Assembly: GCA_016875405.1 (NCBI GenBank)
Contig: VGRJ01000031.1
Coordinates: forward strand, 1-42,204
Direction: 5' to 3'
Origin: Deltaproteobacteria bacterium
GTDB taxonomy: Bacteria; Myxococcota_A; Polyangia; Polyangiales; Polyangiaceae
DNA length: 42,204 nt
A program made the position numbers and the translations under genes. Each line of letters starts with the position of its first letter. Within the stretch, counting starts at the first letter, position 1. Of this stretch, positions 34,773 through 41,333 are shown piece after piece. The notes beneath the pieces were generated by a model. The model was not told where the DNA came from and made no database searches. It saw only the letters and a program-made list of their open reading frames with translations.

Positions 34773-34982
34773 TCAGGCGGCGTCGCCCTCACTCTTCGGG
34801 GCGTCGGCCTTGGCGGCGGGGAGCTTCTCGGGCTCGTCCTCTTCCCGCAAGCCCTTCTTGAAGTTTCGGATCCCCTCGCCGAGCCCCTTGCCGATGTCCG
34901 CGACGCGGCCGGCTCCGAAAAAGAGCAGTGCCACCACGAGGATGAGGATGAGCTCGGTGAAACCAATCCGTCCGCCAAACAT
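34773..34982 (-). CDS. tatA: Sec-independent translocase subunit TatA/TatE
   Basis: A 69-residue Tat component. It has the short N-terminal span (about 8-22, FTELILILVVALLFFG), the FGAGR hinge, the amphipathic helix (VADIGKGLGEGIRNFKKGL) and an acidic/Lys tail. TatA forms the size-adapting pore for folded proteins with twin-arginine signals; the DUF362 protein in this window is a likely substrate. GGAGG sits 4 nt before the ATG. tatB and tatC are not in the window. TatA and TatE cannot be separated by sequence alone. Confidence 0.95.
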   Translation of the reverse strand: MFGGRIGFTELILILVVALLFFGAGRVADIGKGLGEGIRNFKKGLREEDEPEKLPAAKADAPKSEGDAA

Positions 34983-35119
34983 GAGCCTCCGGGTCGCGGC
35001 GGAGCCGCGAGCGATCGTTTAAAGGAGTACCACCCGCCGCAGGGTCGCGCAATCGCGTCGGCACCGTGCTCGCTGGACGACGACGGGGCCCGTGCTTCTA
35101 TCCTCCTCACATCGCCTGT
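34983..35119. promoter_or_regulatory. Divergent promoter region between tatA and the lipoprotein gene
   Basis: The region is 137 bp. On the plus strand TATCCT (35099-35104) is a candidate -10 element 15 nt before ATG 35120. On the minus strand GGAGG precedes tatA. The AT-richer patch gatcgtttaaagg (35013-35025) could hold the tatA start signals. Confidence 0.33.
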
Positions 35120-36208
35120 ATGTTCGGTCCCGTGACGAAGCACACGTCCTCCGCCCCGCGGGGCTCTCGCGTCGGCCTCGCCGTCATCGCCCTCTGCCTC
35201 GCCGTCCTCGGTGTCGGCTGCCCGTGCGCGCGCGGACCGGTAAACGCGAGCCCCGCGCTCCGCTGGTGGCTCTTTTCGAACTTCGGCGCGAGCAAGATCT
35301 GCCCCGAGATGGTGAAGCGCGGCGTCGGCCTGCGACTCCAGGATCGCGGGCCCGCGGTTGGCCGCTTCTTCCCGAACGGCTGCTCCGTCGACGTCGACAA
35401 CCAGAACCAGCTCGTCACCGTCCACTTCACGGGCACGGGTTACGCGTACGCGCCGCTGAGCAAGCGGATCGGCTTCCAGTGCACGGCGTCGGTGCAGTAC
35501 CGCCCGGACTTTTACCTCGGCGAGGACGACATCTACGTCTGGGGCAAGGTCAACCGCATCGTCGCGGGTCCGCGCTTCGAGCTCGGCTACGTCGAGAACG
35601 CCGCGGCGAACGTCGCCACCAGCATGACCCCGCTCGGCGCGCTCGCGAACGGTTTCGGCAACCAGATCGTCGCCGGCGAGCTCACGCGCGGCTTCACGGT
35701 GCTGCAGAGCTGGAGCACGGGGAGCAACAGCTTCGCGCTCGGCCTGCTCACGCCGCCGCAGCGCCCGTCGAGCCCGTACGACACCTCGAAGGACGCGAAC
35801 TTCACCTTCGCGAACGAGGCCACCGAGGTGCAGGCGAACGAGCGCGACTACCTCGGCCCGTTCGAGGTGGTCGAGGGCGGGCAGCAGCTCGTCATGAAGA
35901 TGTTCCTGCAGGGGCCGCCCGTCGATGTGATGGTGGTGCCGAAGACGGTCGGAGACGCATGGCGCGAGAGCTACCAGCTCGGGCGTCCGCTCGGCCCGCC
36001 GCCCGGCCCGGTCGTCGGTGGCGCGCCGCTGTCCCCGGGCCAGGAGGTCAAGGTCGCCTACCCGCTGCCGCCCGGGTCGTACTACGTGGTGATCGACAAC
36101 ACGGCGTACGCCGGCGCCGTCGCGCCTCCGCCGGTCTCGCTGCTCGATCCGCTCGGGGCCGCCGGCGTCGCTCGCCTGAGCTTCGTGGCACAGCTCGCCG
36201 ACAGGTGA
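35120..36208 (+). CDS. Hypothetical lipoprotein (362 aa)
   Basis: A predicted lipoprotein with signal peptide ending LGVGC (Cys34). The mature protein is long, beta-rich and hydrophilic, with sequence such as GCSVDVDNQNQLVTVHFTG and YAPLSKRIGFQ. The C-terminal part has YPLPPGSYYVVIDNTAYAGA, resembling a small beta-sandwich end seen in secreted proteins. I recognise no family. ATG 35120 gives a typical n-region before the hydrophobic core; GTG 35132 is an alternative. The stop overlaps the GNAT start region (GTGA). Confidence 0.78.
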   Translation: MFGPVTKHTSSAPRGSRVGLAVIALCLAVLGVGCPCARGPVNASPALRWWLFSNFGASKICPEMVKRGVGLRLQDRGPAVGRFFPNGCSVDVDNQNQLVTVHFTGTGYAYAPLSKRIGFQCTASVQYRPDFYLGEDDIYVWGKVNRIVAGPRFELGYVENAAANVATSMTPLGALANGFGNQIVAGELTRGFTVLQSWSTGSNSFALGLLTPPQRPSSPYDTSKDANFTFANEATEVQANERDYLGPFEVVEGGQQLVMKMFLQGPPVDVMVVPKTVGDAWRESYQLGRPLGPPPGPVVGGAPLSPGQEVKVAYPLPPGSYYVVIDNTAYAGAVAPPPVSLLDPLGAAGVARLSFVAQLADR

Positions 36209-36705
36209 GGGTTCGCGCGGTCGTGTCGTCGCCGCTCAGCATTCGTCGCGCTCGCGAGGACGAGCTCCTCGACGTCGCCGCGATGGCCGCGAAGCTCCTC
36301 GCGATGCACCACGCGTTCGACGATGCGCGCTTCTTTCTCACCGAGCGGCCCGCCGAGGGCTACGCGCGGTGGTTCGCGCGAGAGCTGCCCCGAGAAGAGG
36401 TCGTGTTGCTCGTCGCCGAGCGGGAGGGCGCTCTCGTCGGCTATGCCTACGCGCGGCTCGAGGAGCGCGACTGGAACCAGCTCCTTGACGCGTGCGGCGC
36501 GCTCCACGATCTCTGGGTGGAGCCGGAGGCGCGGAGAGGCGGCGTCGCCGAAGCGCTCGTCTGCGCGGTGTTCGAGGCTCTCGTGGCGAAGGGCGCTCCG
36601 CGCGTCGTCCTTCACGCGGCCGCTGCCAACGAGGCGGCGCAGGCGCTCTTCGCGCGGCTCGGGTTTCGGCGGACGATGGTCGAGATGACGCGCGAGTTGC
36701 GCTGA
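36205..36705 (+). CDS. GNAT-family N-acetyltransferase
   Basis: A 166-residue acyltransferase using acetyl-CoA. The fold is recognisable from LSIRRAREDELLDVAAMAAKL, VLLVAEREGALVGYAYARL, the beta-4 strand LHDLWVEPEARRGGVAEALV (the R-x-x-G-x-A pantetheine loop) and the end AAANEAAQALFARLGFR. The substrate may be a small amine or a protein and cannot be named. I used GTG 36205, which overlaps the upstream stop (GTGA); GTG 36223 is possible. The stop TGA lies in the palindrome TGACGTCA shared with the stop of the convergent gene. Confidence 0.9.
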   Translation: MRVRAVVSSPLSIRRAREDELLDVAAMAAKLLAMHHAFDDARFFLTERPAEGYARWFARELPREEVVLLVAEREGALVGYAYARLEERDWNQLLDACGALHDLWVEPEARRGGVAEALVCAVFEALVAKGAPRVVLHAAAANEAAQALFARLGFRRTMVEMTRELR

Positions 36706-36707
36706 CG

Positions 36708-37544
36708 TCACTCAGTCTCGGCGTTGACGGCGAGGAGCGCGAAGCCAACCCCGACGACGGCGAGCGCGAGGACGAAGAACACGAAGCGGCGGAGCTCTCC
36801 CGTCTGTCCCGTGAGCGGCTTGACCGTCACGCCGCTGATGCCGTCGGAGCCATGCTCGAGCAGCACCGTCTGCTCCTCCTTCGTTCGGTTGAAGCGATCG
36901 CCGGCATCGCGCACGACGCGGACCGTCCCGAAGAACGCGCTCCCGACCGAGGTGATGAAGAGCGCCTTTCCACTCAACGGCCAGTCGCGAAACGACGCGA
37001 ACAGCGGTCGCGCGTACGGGAGCCACGCGAGCGGAAGGAGCCCGATCAGCGCCGCTCCCCACACCCCGCTCGGCCGCGCGATCGCCATCGCGACGAAGAG
37101 CGCCGACACCAATGTCCCGACCTCGACGACGGCCGACTCGTAGAAGAACTGCGGCAGGTCGCCATCGGCGAGCCAGGTGAGCACGCCAAGCTGCCCCGGC
37201 ACGGCGAGGGTGACGAGGAGCGCGCGTATGGGCTTCGCGTTCAAGCGGTAGCCTTTGACCAAGAAGAGCACGTAGACGACGACGGGGAGCCACGCCGTGA
37301 CCAGCACGGGACCCAAGGTCCGCGCGTGGTAGAGCGCCGGCAGGCCCATCACCGGCAGCGCGAGGAGGTAGGCGAGGTGCACCCAACCGAGCCGGCGCGC
37401 AAACGAGGCGTCTTCGCCTCGCTCCGCGTGCAGCTCCGCGGTGTCGCTCTCGTGGATGGCCGACGTCCGCCGTTCGTGGGTCTCGCGGGCGCGGTCAGCG
37501 CTTCTTTTGCGCGCTCGCCTTTCGGCACGCCTCGCAGACGCCAT
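36708..37544 (-). CDS. Polytopic membrane protein of unknown function
   Basis: A 278-residue protein. The first 50 residues are very basic and polar (RRAERRARKRS, ARETHERR). About seven hydrophobic segments follow, for example WVHLAYLLALPVMGLPALY, LVTAWLPVVVYVLFLV and FVFFVLALAVVGVGFALLAV at the end. A soluble loop (about 215-250) precedes the last span. I recognise no family. The ATG lies inside fur and overlaps it by 50 nt. No in-frame ATG, GTG or TTG occurs before the first span, so either the overlap is real or an uncommon start such as CTG is used. Confidence 0.72.
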   Translation of the reverse strand: MASARRAERRARKRSADRARETHERRTSAIHESDTAELHAERGEDASFARRLGWVHLAYLLALPVMGLPALYHARTLGPVLVTAWLPVVVYVLFLVKGYRLNAKPIRALLVTLAVPGQLGVLTWLADGDLPQFFYESAVVEVGTLVSALFVAMAIARPSGVWGAALIGLLPLAWLPYARPLFASFRDWPLSGKALFITSVGSAFFGTVRVVRDAGDRFNRTKEEQTVLLEHGSDGISGVTVKPLTGQTGELRRFVFFVLALAVVGVGFALLAVNAETE

Positions 37545-37971
37545 AGATCTCGTGCTTGTGCGACTCGATCTCGAAGCCGAGGCGCCGCGCGAGGCGCTCC
37601 TGGAGCCCCTCGATCTCCTCGTCGTGGAACTCGGTGATGCGACGGCACTCGAGGCAGATCAAGTGGTCGTGGTGATGGTCGGCCTCGCCGTCGATCGCGA
37701 CTTCGTAGCGGGTCGGGCCGTCCCCGAAGTCATGCTCGGTCGCGAGCCCGCACTCGGTGAAGAGCTTGAGCGTCCGGTACACGGTCGCGTAGCCGATGCG
37801 CGGATCGTTCGTGCGCGCGCGGACGAGCAGCTCCTCGATGGTGATGTGGCGAGGCCCACCGAAGAATGCGTCGGCGATCGTGCGCCGCTGCCCCGTCGAG
37901 CGCAGGCCCTTCTTCGACATGTACGCCTCGAGCCGCGCGTGGAGCGCGTCGTGTGCGATCGGGGCCCCCAT
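37495..37971 (-). CDS. Fur-family transcriptional regulator
   Basis: A 158-residue metal-dependent repressor (Fur, PerR or Zur type). The N-terminal winged helix includes STGQRRTIADAFF, HITIEELLVRAR and YATVYRTLKLF. The dimer and metal domain has the His-rich loop HHHDHLIC (99-106), the first CxxC (106-109) and a second CxxC in GVCEACR (146-149). The structural zinc site is therefore complete. Which metal or signal is sensed cannot be told from these motifs. It is divergent from the L,D-transpeptidase gene across 91 bp. No clear Fur box is visible there. Confidence 0.93.
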   Translation of the reverse strand: MGAPIAHDALHARLEAYMSKKGLRSTGQRRTIADAFFGGPRHITIEELLVRARTNDPRIGYATVYRTLKLFTECGLATEHDFGDGPTRYEVAIDGEADHHHDHLICLECRRITEFHDEEIEGLQERLARRLGFEIESHKHEIYGVCEACRKASAQKKR

Positions 37972-38062
37972 GACGTTCCGGCACCCTGCTGTCTCTCGCT
38001 CCGCCGGTCAAGCGTCGAAGTTGGCCGGATCCGCGCGAGGTTGATAACGGCCGGACGAGCCG

Positions 38063-39715
38063 ATGCCTCGTCGCCGTGTCCTCCGCGCCGCCCTCGCCAC
38101 CGCCGTGGTGCTCGCCGGGATCGGCGGCGACGCGCGCGGGCTCGTCGAGGAGGGAGGCGCGCTCGCGAGTCGGCTGGGACACCACGTCCCCGGGCCGCCG
38201 GCGCAGAGTCTCGAGCCGACGATGGCCTCGCTCGGGGCGACGCTCACCGCAGCCGCGCGGCCCGAGCCTTTCCTCGGCGCGCCCCCGGGAGATCCGCGCG
38301 ACGGGGAACCGTCCGCGAGCGACGATGCGGCCGCTCCGGTCGCGCCCGACGAGCCGGTGGTCGCAGAGCCGACCGAACCCGCGGAGCCCGAGGGCGGGCC
38401 GGTGCTCGTCAGCATCGGCCGCGAGACCTGGGTGCTCGCGGAGCCGCGCTGGGAGGCGAAAAAGCTCGGCTATTTGCGAGCGGGGGCGGTGGTGCCGCGC
38501 GCCGCAAAGATCGCGACGAGGCGCGATTGCCGCGGCGGTTGGTACCGCATCGAGCCCGAGGGGTTCGTCTGCGCGGGCGCGCGCGCGACCGTCGACCGGG
38601 AGCACCCGGCGGCGCGGCTCAGTCAGCGTCGCCCCGACACGACGGGCTTGCCCTACTTGTACGCGCTGACGCGCTATCCGACGCCGCCGCTCTACGCGCG
38701 CATGCCGACCGAGGAGCAACAGCGCTCGGTCGAGGGCGACCTCGAGTCGCACCTCCGCAACGCCCGCGCGGCCGCGACGAAGCCCGAGTACGTCGCGCCG
38801 CCCGAGCCGGAGCCGCTCCCGCCCGAGCTCGCCGACGGGCGCCTGCTCCCCTCGGTCAACGGCGAGGCGCGCGGACCTGAGCAGCTGGTCCTCGGGCACG
38901 CGAAGAAGCGCTCGGGCTGGGCGATGCTCGGCACCTACGAGTCGGGCGGTCGGCGCTTCGGGCTCACCACCGAGCTCGCGCTCGTGCCGCTCGATCGCAC
39001 GCGCGTCGTCCGGCCCTCGAGCTTCCGCGGAGTCGAGCTCTCGGACGAGTACGGCCTGCCGCTCGCGGTGACGCGCGCGCGGTCGACGAAGCGCTATCAG
39101 CTCGACTCGGCCGGCGGGCTCAGCGCGCTCGCGCCGTTCGGTTCCCGCGAGGCGGTGCCGCTCACCGGCCGCGAACATCGTGCGCGCGAGGGGCTCTTGC
39201 TCGAGACGCGCGACGGGACGTGGGTGCGCGCCGATCAGGTCACCCCGATCGAGCGCTACCGCGAGCTGCCTCGCTTCGCGCGGCGCGGCGTGAAGTGGCT
39301 CGACGTGTCGCTCCTGCGACAGACGCTCGTCGCCTACGAGGGCGCGCGGCCCGTGTACGCGACGCTGGTGTCGAGCGGCAAGGACGGGGTCAAGGACCAC
39401 AAGGACAGCCACGCCACCATCCAGGGGACGTTCCTCGTGCACACGAAGCACCTCAGCGTCACCATGGACAGCGACGACGAGGAGGACGAGTTCGATCTCC
39501 GAGACGTGCCGTACGTCCAGTATTTCAAGGAGGGCTACGCGCTCCACGCGGCCTACTGGCACGACGACTTCGGCACGCCGCGCAGTCACGGCTGCGTGAA
39601 CCTCGCGCCGCTCGACGCCGCCTGGCTCTTCGGCTGGACGACCCCCGGGGTCCCCGAAGGCTGGCACGCCGCGATGTCCCTCAAGGCAGGGACGATCGTG
39701 CACATTCATCCTTGA
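38063..39715 (+). CDS. L,D-transpeptidase (YkuD) with SH3-like domain
   Basis: A 550-residue exported protein that cross-links or modifies peptidoglycan. An Arg/Ala-rich signal segment (1-25) precedes a low-complexity acidic linker (to about 110). An SH3-like domain follows (about 112-175, VLAEPRWEAKKLGYLRAGAVV). A second extracytoplasmic part leads to the YkuD catalytic domain (about 410-550): HAAYWHDDFG and then SHGCVNLAPLDAAWLFGW, with His509 and the nucleophile Cys511. The catalytic motif is intact. L,D-transpeptidases make 3-3 cross-links or attach lipoproteins to the wall; the role here is not resolved. It is divergent from fur. Confidence 0.93.
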   Translation: MPRRRVLRAALATAVVLAGIGGDARGLVEEGGALASRLGHHVPGPPAQSLEPTMASLGATLTAAARPEPFLGAPPGDPRDGEPSASDDAAAPVAPDEPVVAEPTEPAEPEGGPVLVSIGRETWVLAEPRWEAKKLGYLRAGAVVPRAAKIATRRDCRGGWYRIEPEGFVCAGARATVDREHPAARLSQRRPDTTGLPYLYALTRYPTPPLYARMPTEEQQRSVEGDLESHLRNARAAATKPEYVAPPEPEPLPPELADGRLLPSVNGEARGPEQLVLGHAKKRSGWAMLGTYESGGRRFGLTTELALVPLDRTRVVRPSSFRGVELSDEYGLPLAVTRARSTKRYQLDSAGGLSALAPFGSREAVPLTGREHRAREGLLLETRDGTWVRADQVTPIERYRELPRFARRGVKWLDVSLLRQTLVAYEGARPVYATLVSSGKDGVKDHKDSHATIQGTFLVHTKHLSVTMDSDDEEDEFDLRDVPYVQYFKEGYALHAAYWHDDFGTPRSHGCVNLAPLDAAWLFGWTTPGVPEGWHAAMSLKAGTIVHIHP

Positions 39716-39746
39716 TCTGGGGGCGGTCCCGGGGCCATATCCCGGC

Positions 39747-40925
39747 ATGGACCGCCTTTCGTTCGAGAAGCTGATCGCCATCGACGAGCACCTCTCCGAA
39801 GAGGAGCGCATGATCCGCGACGAGGTGCGTCGCTTCGTCCGCGAGCGCTACCTGCCCCGGGCCGGCGAGCTGTTCGCGAAGGAGCAGTTCCCGACCGACC
39901 TCATCCCGGCGATCGGGGAGCTCGGTCTGCTGGGCGGCAGCATCCAGGGCTTCGGCTGCGCCGGGATGAACCAGGTGATGTACGGCCTGGCGATGCAGGA
40001 GCTCGAGTACGGCGACAGCGGCCTCCGGAGCTTCGCGAGCGTGCAGGGCTCGCTCGTGATGTGGCCAATCTCGAAGTTCGGCTCCGAGGAGCAGAAGGAG
40101 CGCTTCCTCCCGAGGATGGCGACCGGCGAGCTCATCGGCTGCTTCGGCCTGACCGAGCCCGACGCCGGCTCCGACCCGGGCTCGATGCAGACGCGGGCGC
40201 GCAGAGACGGCGACCACTACGTGCTGAACGGCACGAAGATGTGGATCACCAACTCGCCGCTCGCGCAGGTGGCGCTGGTCTGGGCGAAGGTCGACGACGG
40301 CGGCGCCGAGTCGATCCGCGGCTTCCTCGTCGAGCGCGGCATGCCCGGCTTCGAGACGCCGACGGTGCACGGCAAGATGAGCCTGCGCGCGAGCTCGACC
40401 GGCGAGATCGTGTGCAGCGACGTGCGCGTCCCGTCGGCGAACATGCTGCCCGGCGTGCAGGGGCTACGCGGGCCCTTGTCCTGCCTGACGACGGCGCGCT
40501 TCGGGATCGCCTGTGGGGCGCTCGGGGCCGCGCGGGCCTGCCTCGACTCGGCGATCGACTACTCGTGCGAGCGCTTGATGTTCGGCAAGCCCATCGCCGG
40601 CAAGCAGCTCATCCAGAAGCAGCTCGCCGACATGGCGACCGACATCGCGACGGGCATGCTCACCTGGCTTCACTTCGCGCGCATGAAGGACAAGCACGGG
40701 CAGATCACGCCGGTGCAGGTCTCACTCTGCAAGCGCAACAACTGTAAGGTCGCGCTCGAGGCGGCCCGCGTCTCGCGCAGCATCCTCGGCGGCAACGGCA
40801 TCCTGCTCGAGTACCCGGCGATCCGCCACATGCTGAACCTCGAGAGTGTGTACACCTACGAGGGCACCAACGAGGTGCATGAGTTGATTTTGGGCAATGC
40901 CCTCACCGGCCACAACGCCTTTTAA
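39747..40925 (+). CDS. gcdH: Acyl-CoA dehydrogenase, glutaryl-CoA dehydrogenase-like
   Basis: A 392-residue FAD enzyme. Motifs CFGLTEPDAGSDPGSMQTRAR, NGTKMWITNSP and WAKVDD are typical for the family. The base is Glu372 in TYEGTNEVH. The sequence around it and MDRLSFEKLIAIDEHLSEEERMIRD resemble glutaryl-CoA dehydrogenases, which oxidise and decarboxylate glutaryl-CoA in lysine/tryptophan breakdown. No other gene of that pathway is nearby, so specificity is less certain than the class. Length and domain order (two helical domains around a beta domain) are normal. It starts 31 nt after the transpeptidase gene. Confidence 0.9.
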   Translation: MDRLSFEKLIAIDEHLSEEERMIRDEVRRFVRERYLPRAGELFAKEQFPTDLIPAIGELGLLGGSIQGFGCAGMNQVMYGLAMQELEYGDSGLRSFASVQGSLVMWPISKFGSEEQKERFLPRMATGELIGCFGLTEPDAGSDPGSMQTRARRDGDHYVLNGTKMWITNSPLAQVALVWAKVDDGGAESIRGFLVERGMPGFETPTVHGKMSLRASSTGEIVCSDVRVPSANMLPGVQGLRGPLSCLTTARFGIACGALGAARACLDSAIDYSCERLMFGKPIAGKQLIQKQLADMATDIATGMLTWLHFARMKDKHGQITPVQVSLCKRNNCKVALEAARVSRSILGGNGILLEYPAIRHMLNLESVYTYEGTNEVHELILGNALTGHNAF

Positions 40926-40937
40926 CGCGGCGGAGTG

Positions 40938-40953
40938 ACGCCGAGCTCGGCGT
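40938..40953. terminator. Perfect 16-bp palindrome after the acyl-CoA dehydrogenase gene
   Basis: ACGCCGAGCTCGGCGT is identical to its reverse complement. As RNA it forms a 6-bp stem with an AGCU loop, 12 nt after the stop. Terminator is the likeliest role; no T-run follows. Confidence 0.42.
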
Positions 40954-40975
40954 TGCTACCTGCGGTGCGATGCTC

Positions 40976-40991
40976 ACGTACATTTGTACGT
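40976..40991. promoter_or_regulatory. Inverted repeat ACGTACA-TT-TGTACGT
   Basis: A perfect 7-bp inverted repeat with a 2-bp centre, AT-richer than its surroundings. This is a typical shape for a dimeric regulator site. It lies 10 bp before the duplicated block. Neither flanking gene has its start nearby, so the target is unclear. Confidence 0.35.
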
Positions 40992-41000
40992 TCCGCTTCG

Positions 41001-41252
41001 CTCCTCGTCAGCGCCTTGATCTCGCCGCCCCTCGCCGCGTTAGCGCCGTGGGAGGGACGACGCTGCGCGCCCTCCTCGTCGCGCGCCTAGGCCGCGCCGC
41101 TCCTCTTCGCGAGCTCTACGCGAGGGAAGCTCCTCGTCAGCGCCTTGATCTCGCCGCCCCTCGCCGCGTGAAAGCATGACGAGGGAATTGCCGCTGCGCG
41201 CCCTCCTCGTCGCGCGTCTAGGCCACGACGCTCCTCTTCGCGAGCTCTGCGC
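41001..41252. repeat. Tandem duplication, two units of about 130 bp
   Basis: Unit 1 is 41001-41129 and unit 2 is 41130-about 41252. Each starts with the same 40 bp (41001-41040 and 41130-41169, no mismatch). A stretch of 20 or 22 bp that differs completely follows (41041-41060 and 41170-41191). Then comes a near-identical block of about 60 bp (41061-41121 and 41192-41252, about four mismatches). Confidence 0.9.
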
Positions 41253-41333
41253 GGCGAAGCGACGCCGAGCGAGGTGTCGCGAACTCGGCCCATTGTCGGT
41301 GCCAGCGTGGAGGCGTCGCGCCGCCTCAGCGCG

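Larger units (their letters stand above)
40926..41333. other. 408-bp intergenic region with palindromes and a tandem duplication
   Basis: This is the only gap above 300 bp. It holds the palindrome 40938-40953, the inverted repeat 40976-40991 and a duplicated block 41001-41252. No convincing gene is present. The plus-strand frame 40970-41179 encodes the same peptide twice because of the duplication and has no recognisable features. Confidence 0.8.

Noticed and set aside
34515-35135. 206-codon plus-strand frame across tatA
   Set aside because: No domain, and it overlaps an unmistakable tatA and its ribosome site on the other strand.
37972-38062. Fur box between fur and the transpeptidase gene
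   Set aside because: The 91 bp show no AT-rich 19-bp inverted repeat of the known Fur type.
40970-41179. 69-codon ORF in the intergenic repeat
   Set aside because: It encodes the same peptide twice only because of the duplicated DNA; no ribosome site and no recognisable feature.
41001-41252. Two repeats with variable insert as a CRISPR or integron remnant
   Set aside because: Only two units, no cas or integrase genes, repeat blocks of 40 and 60 bp and no attachment-site features.
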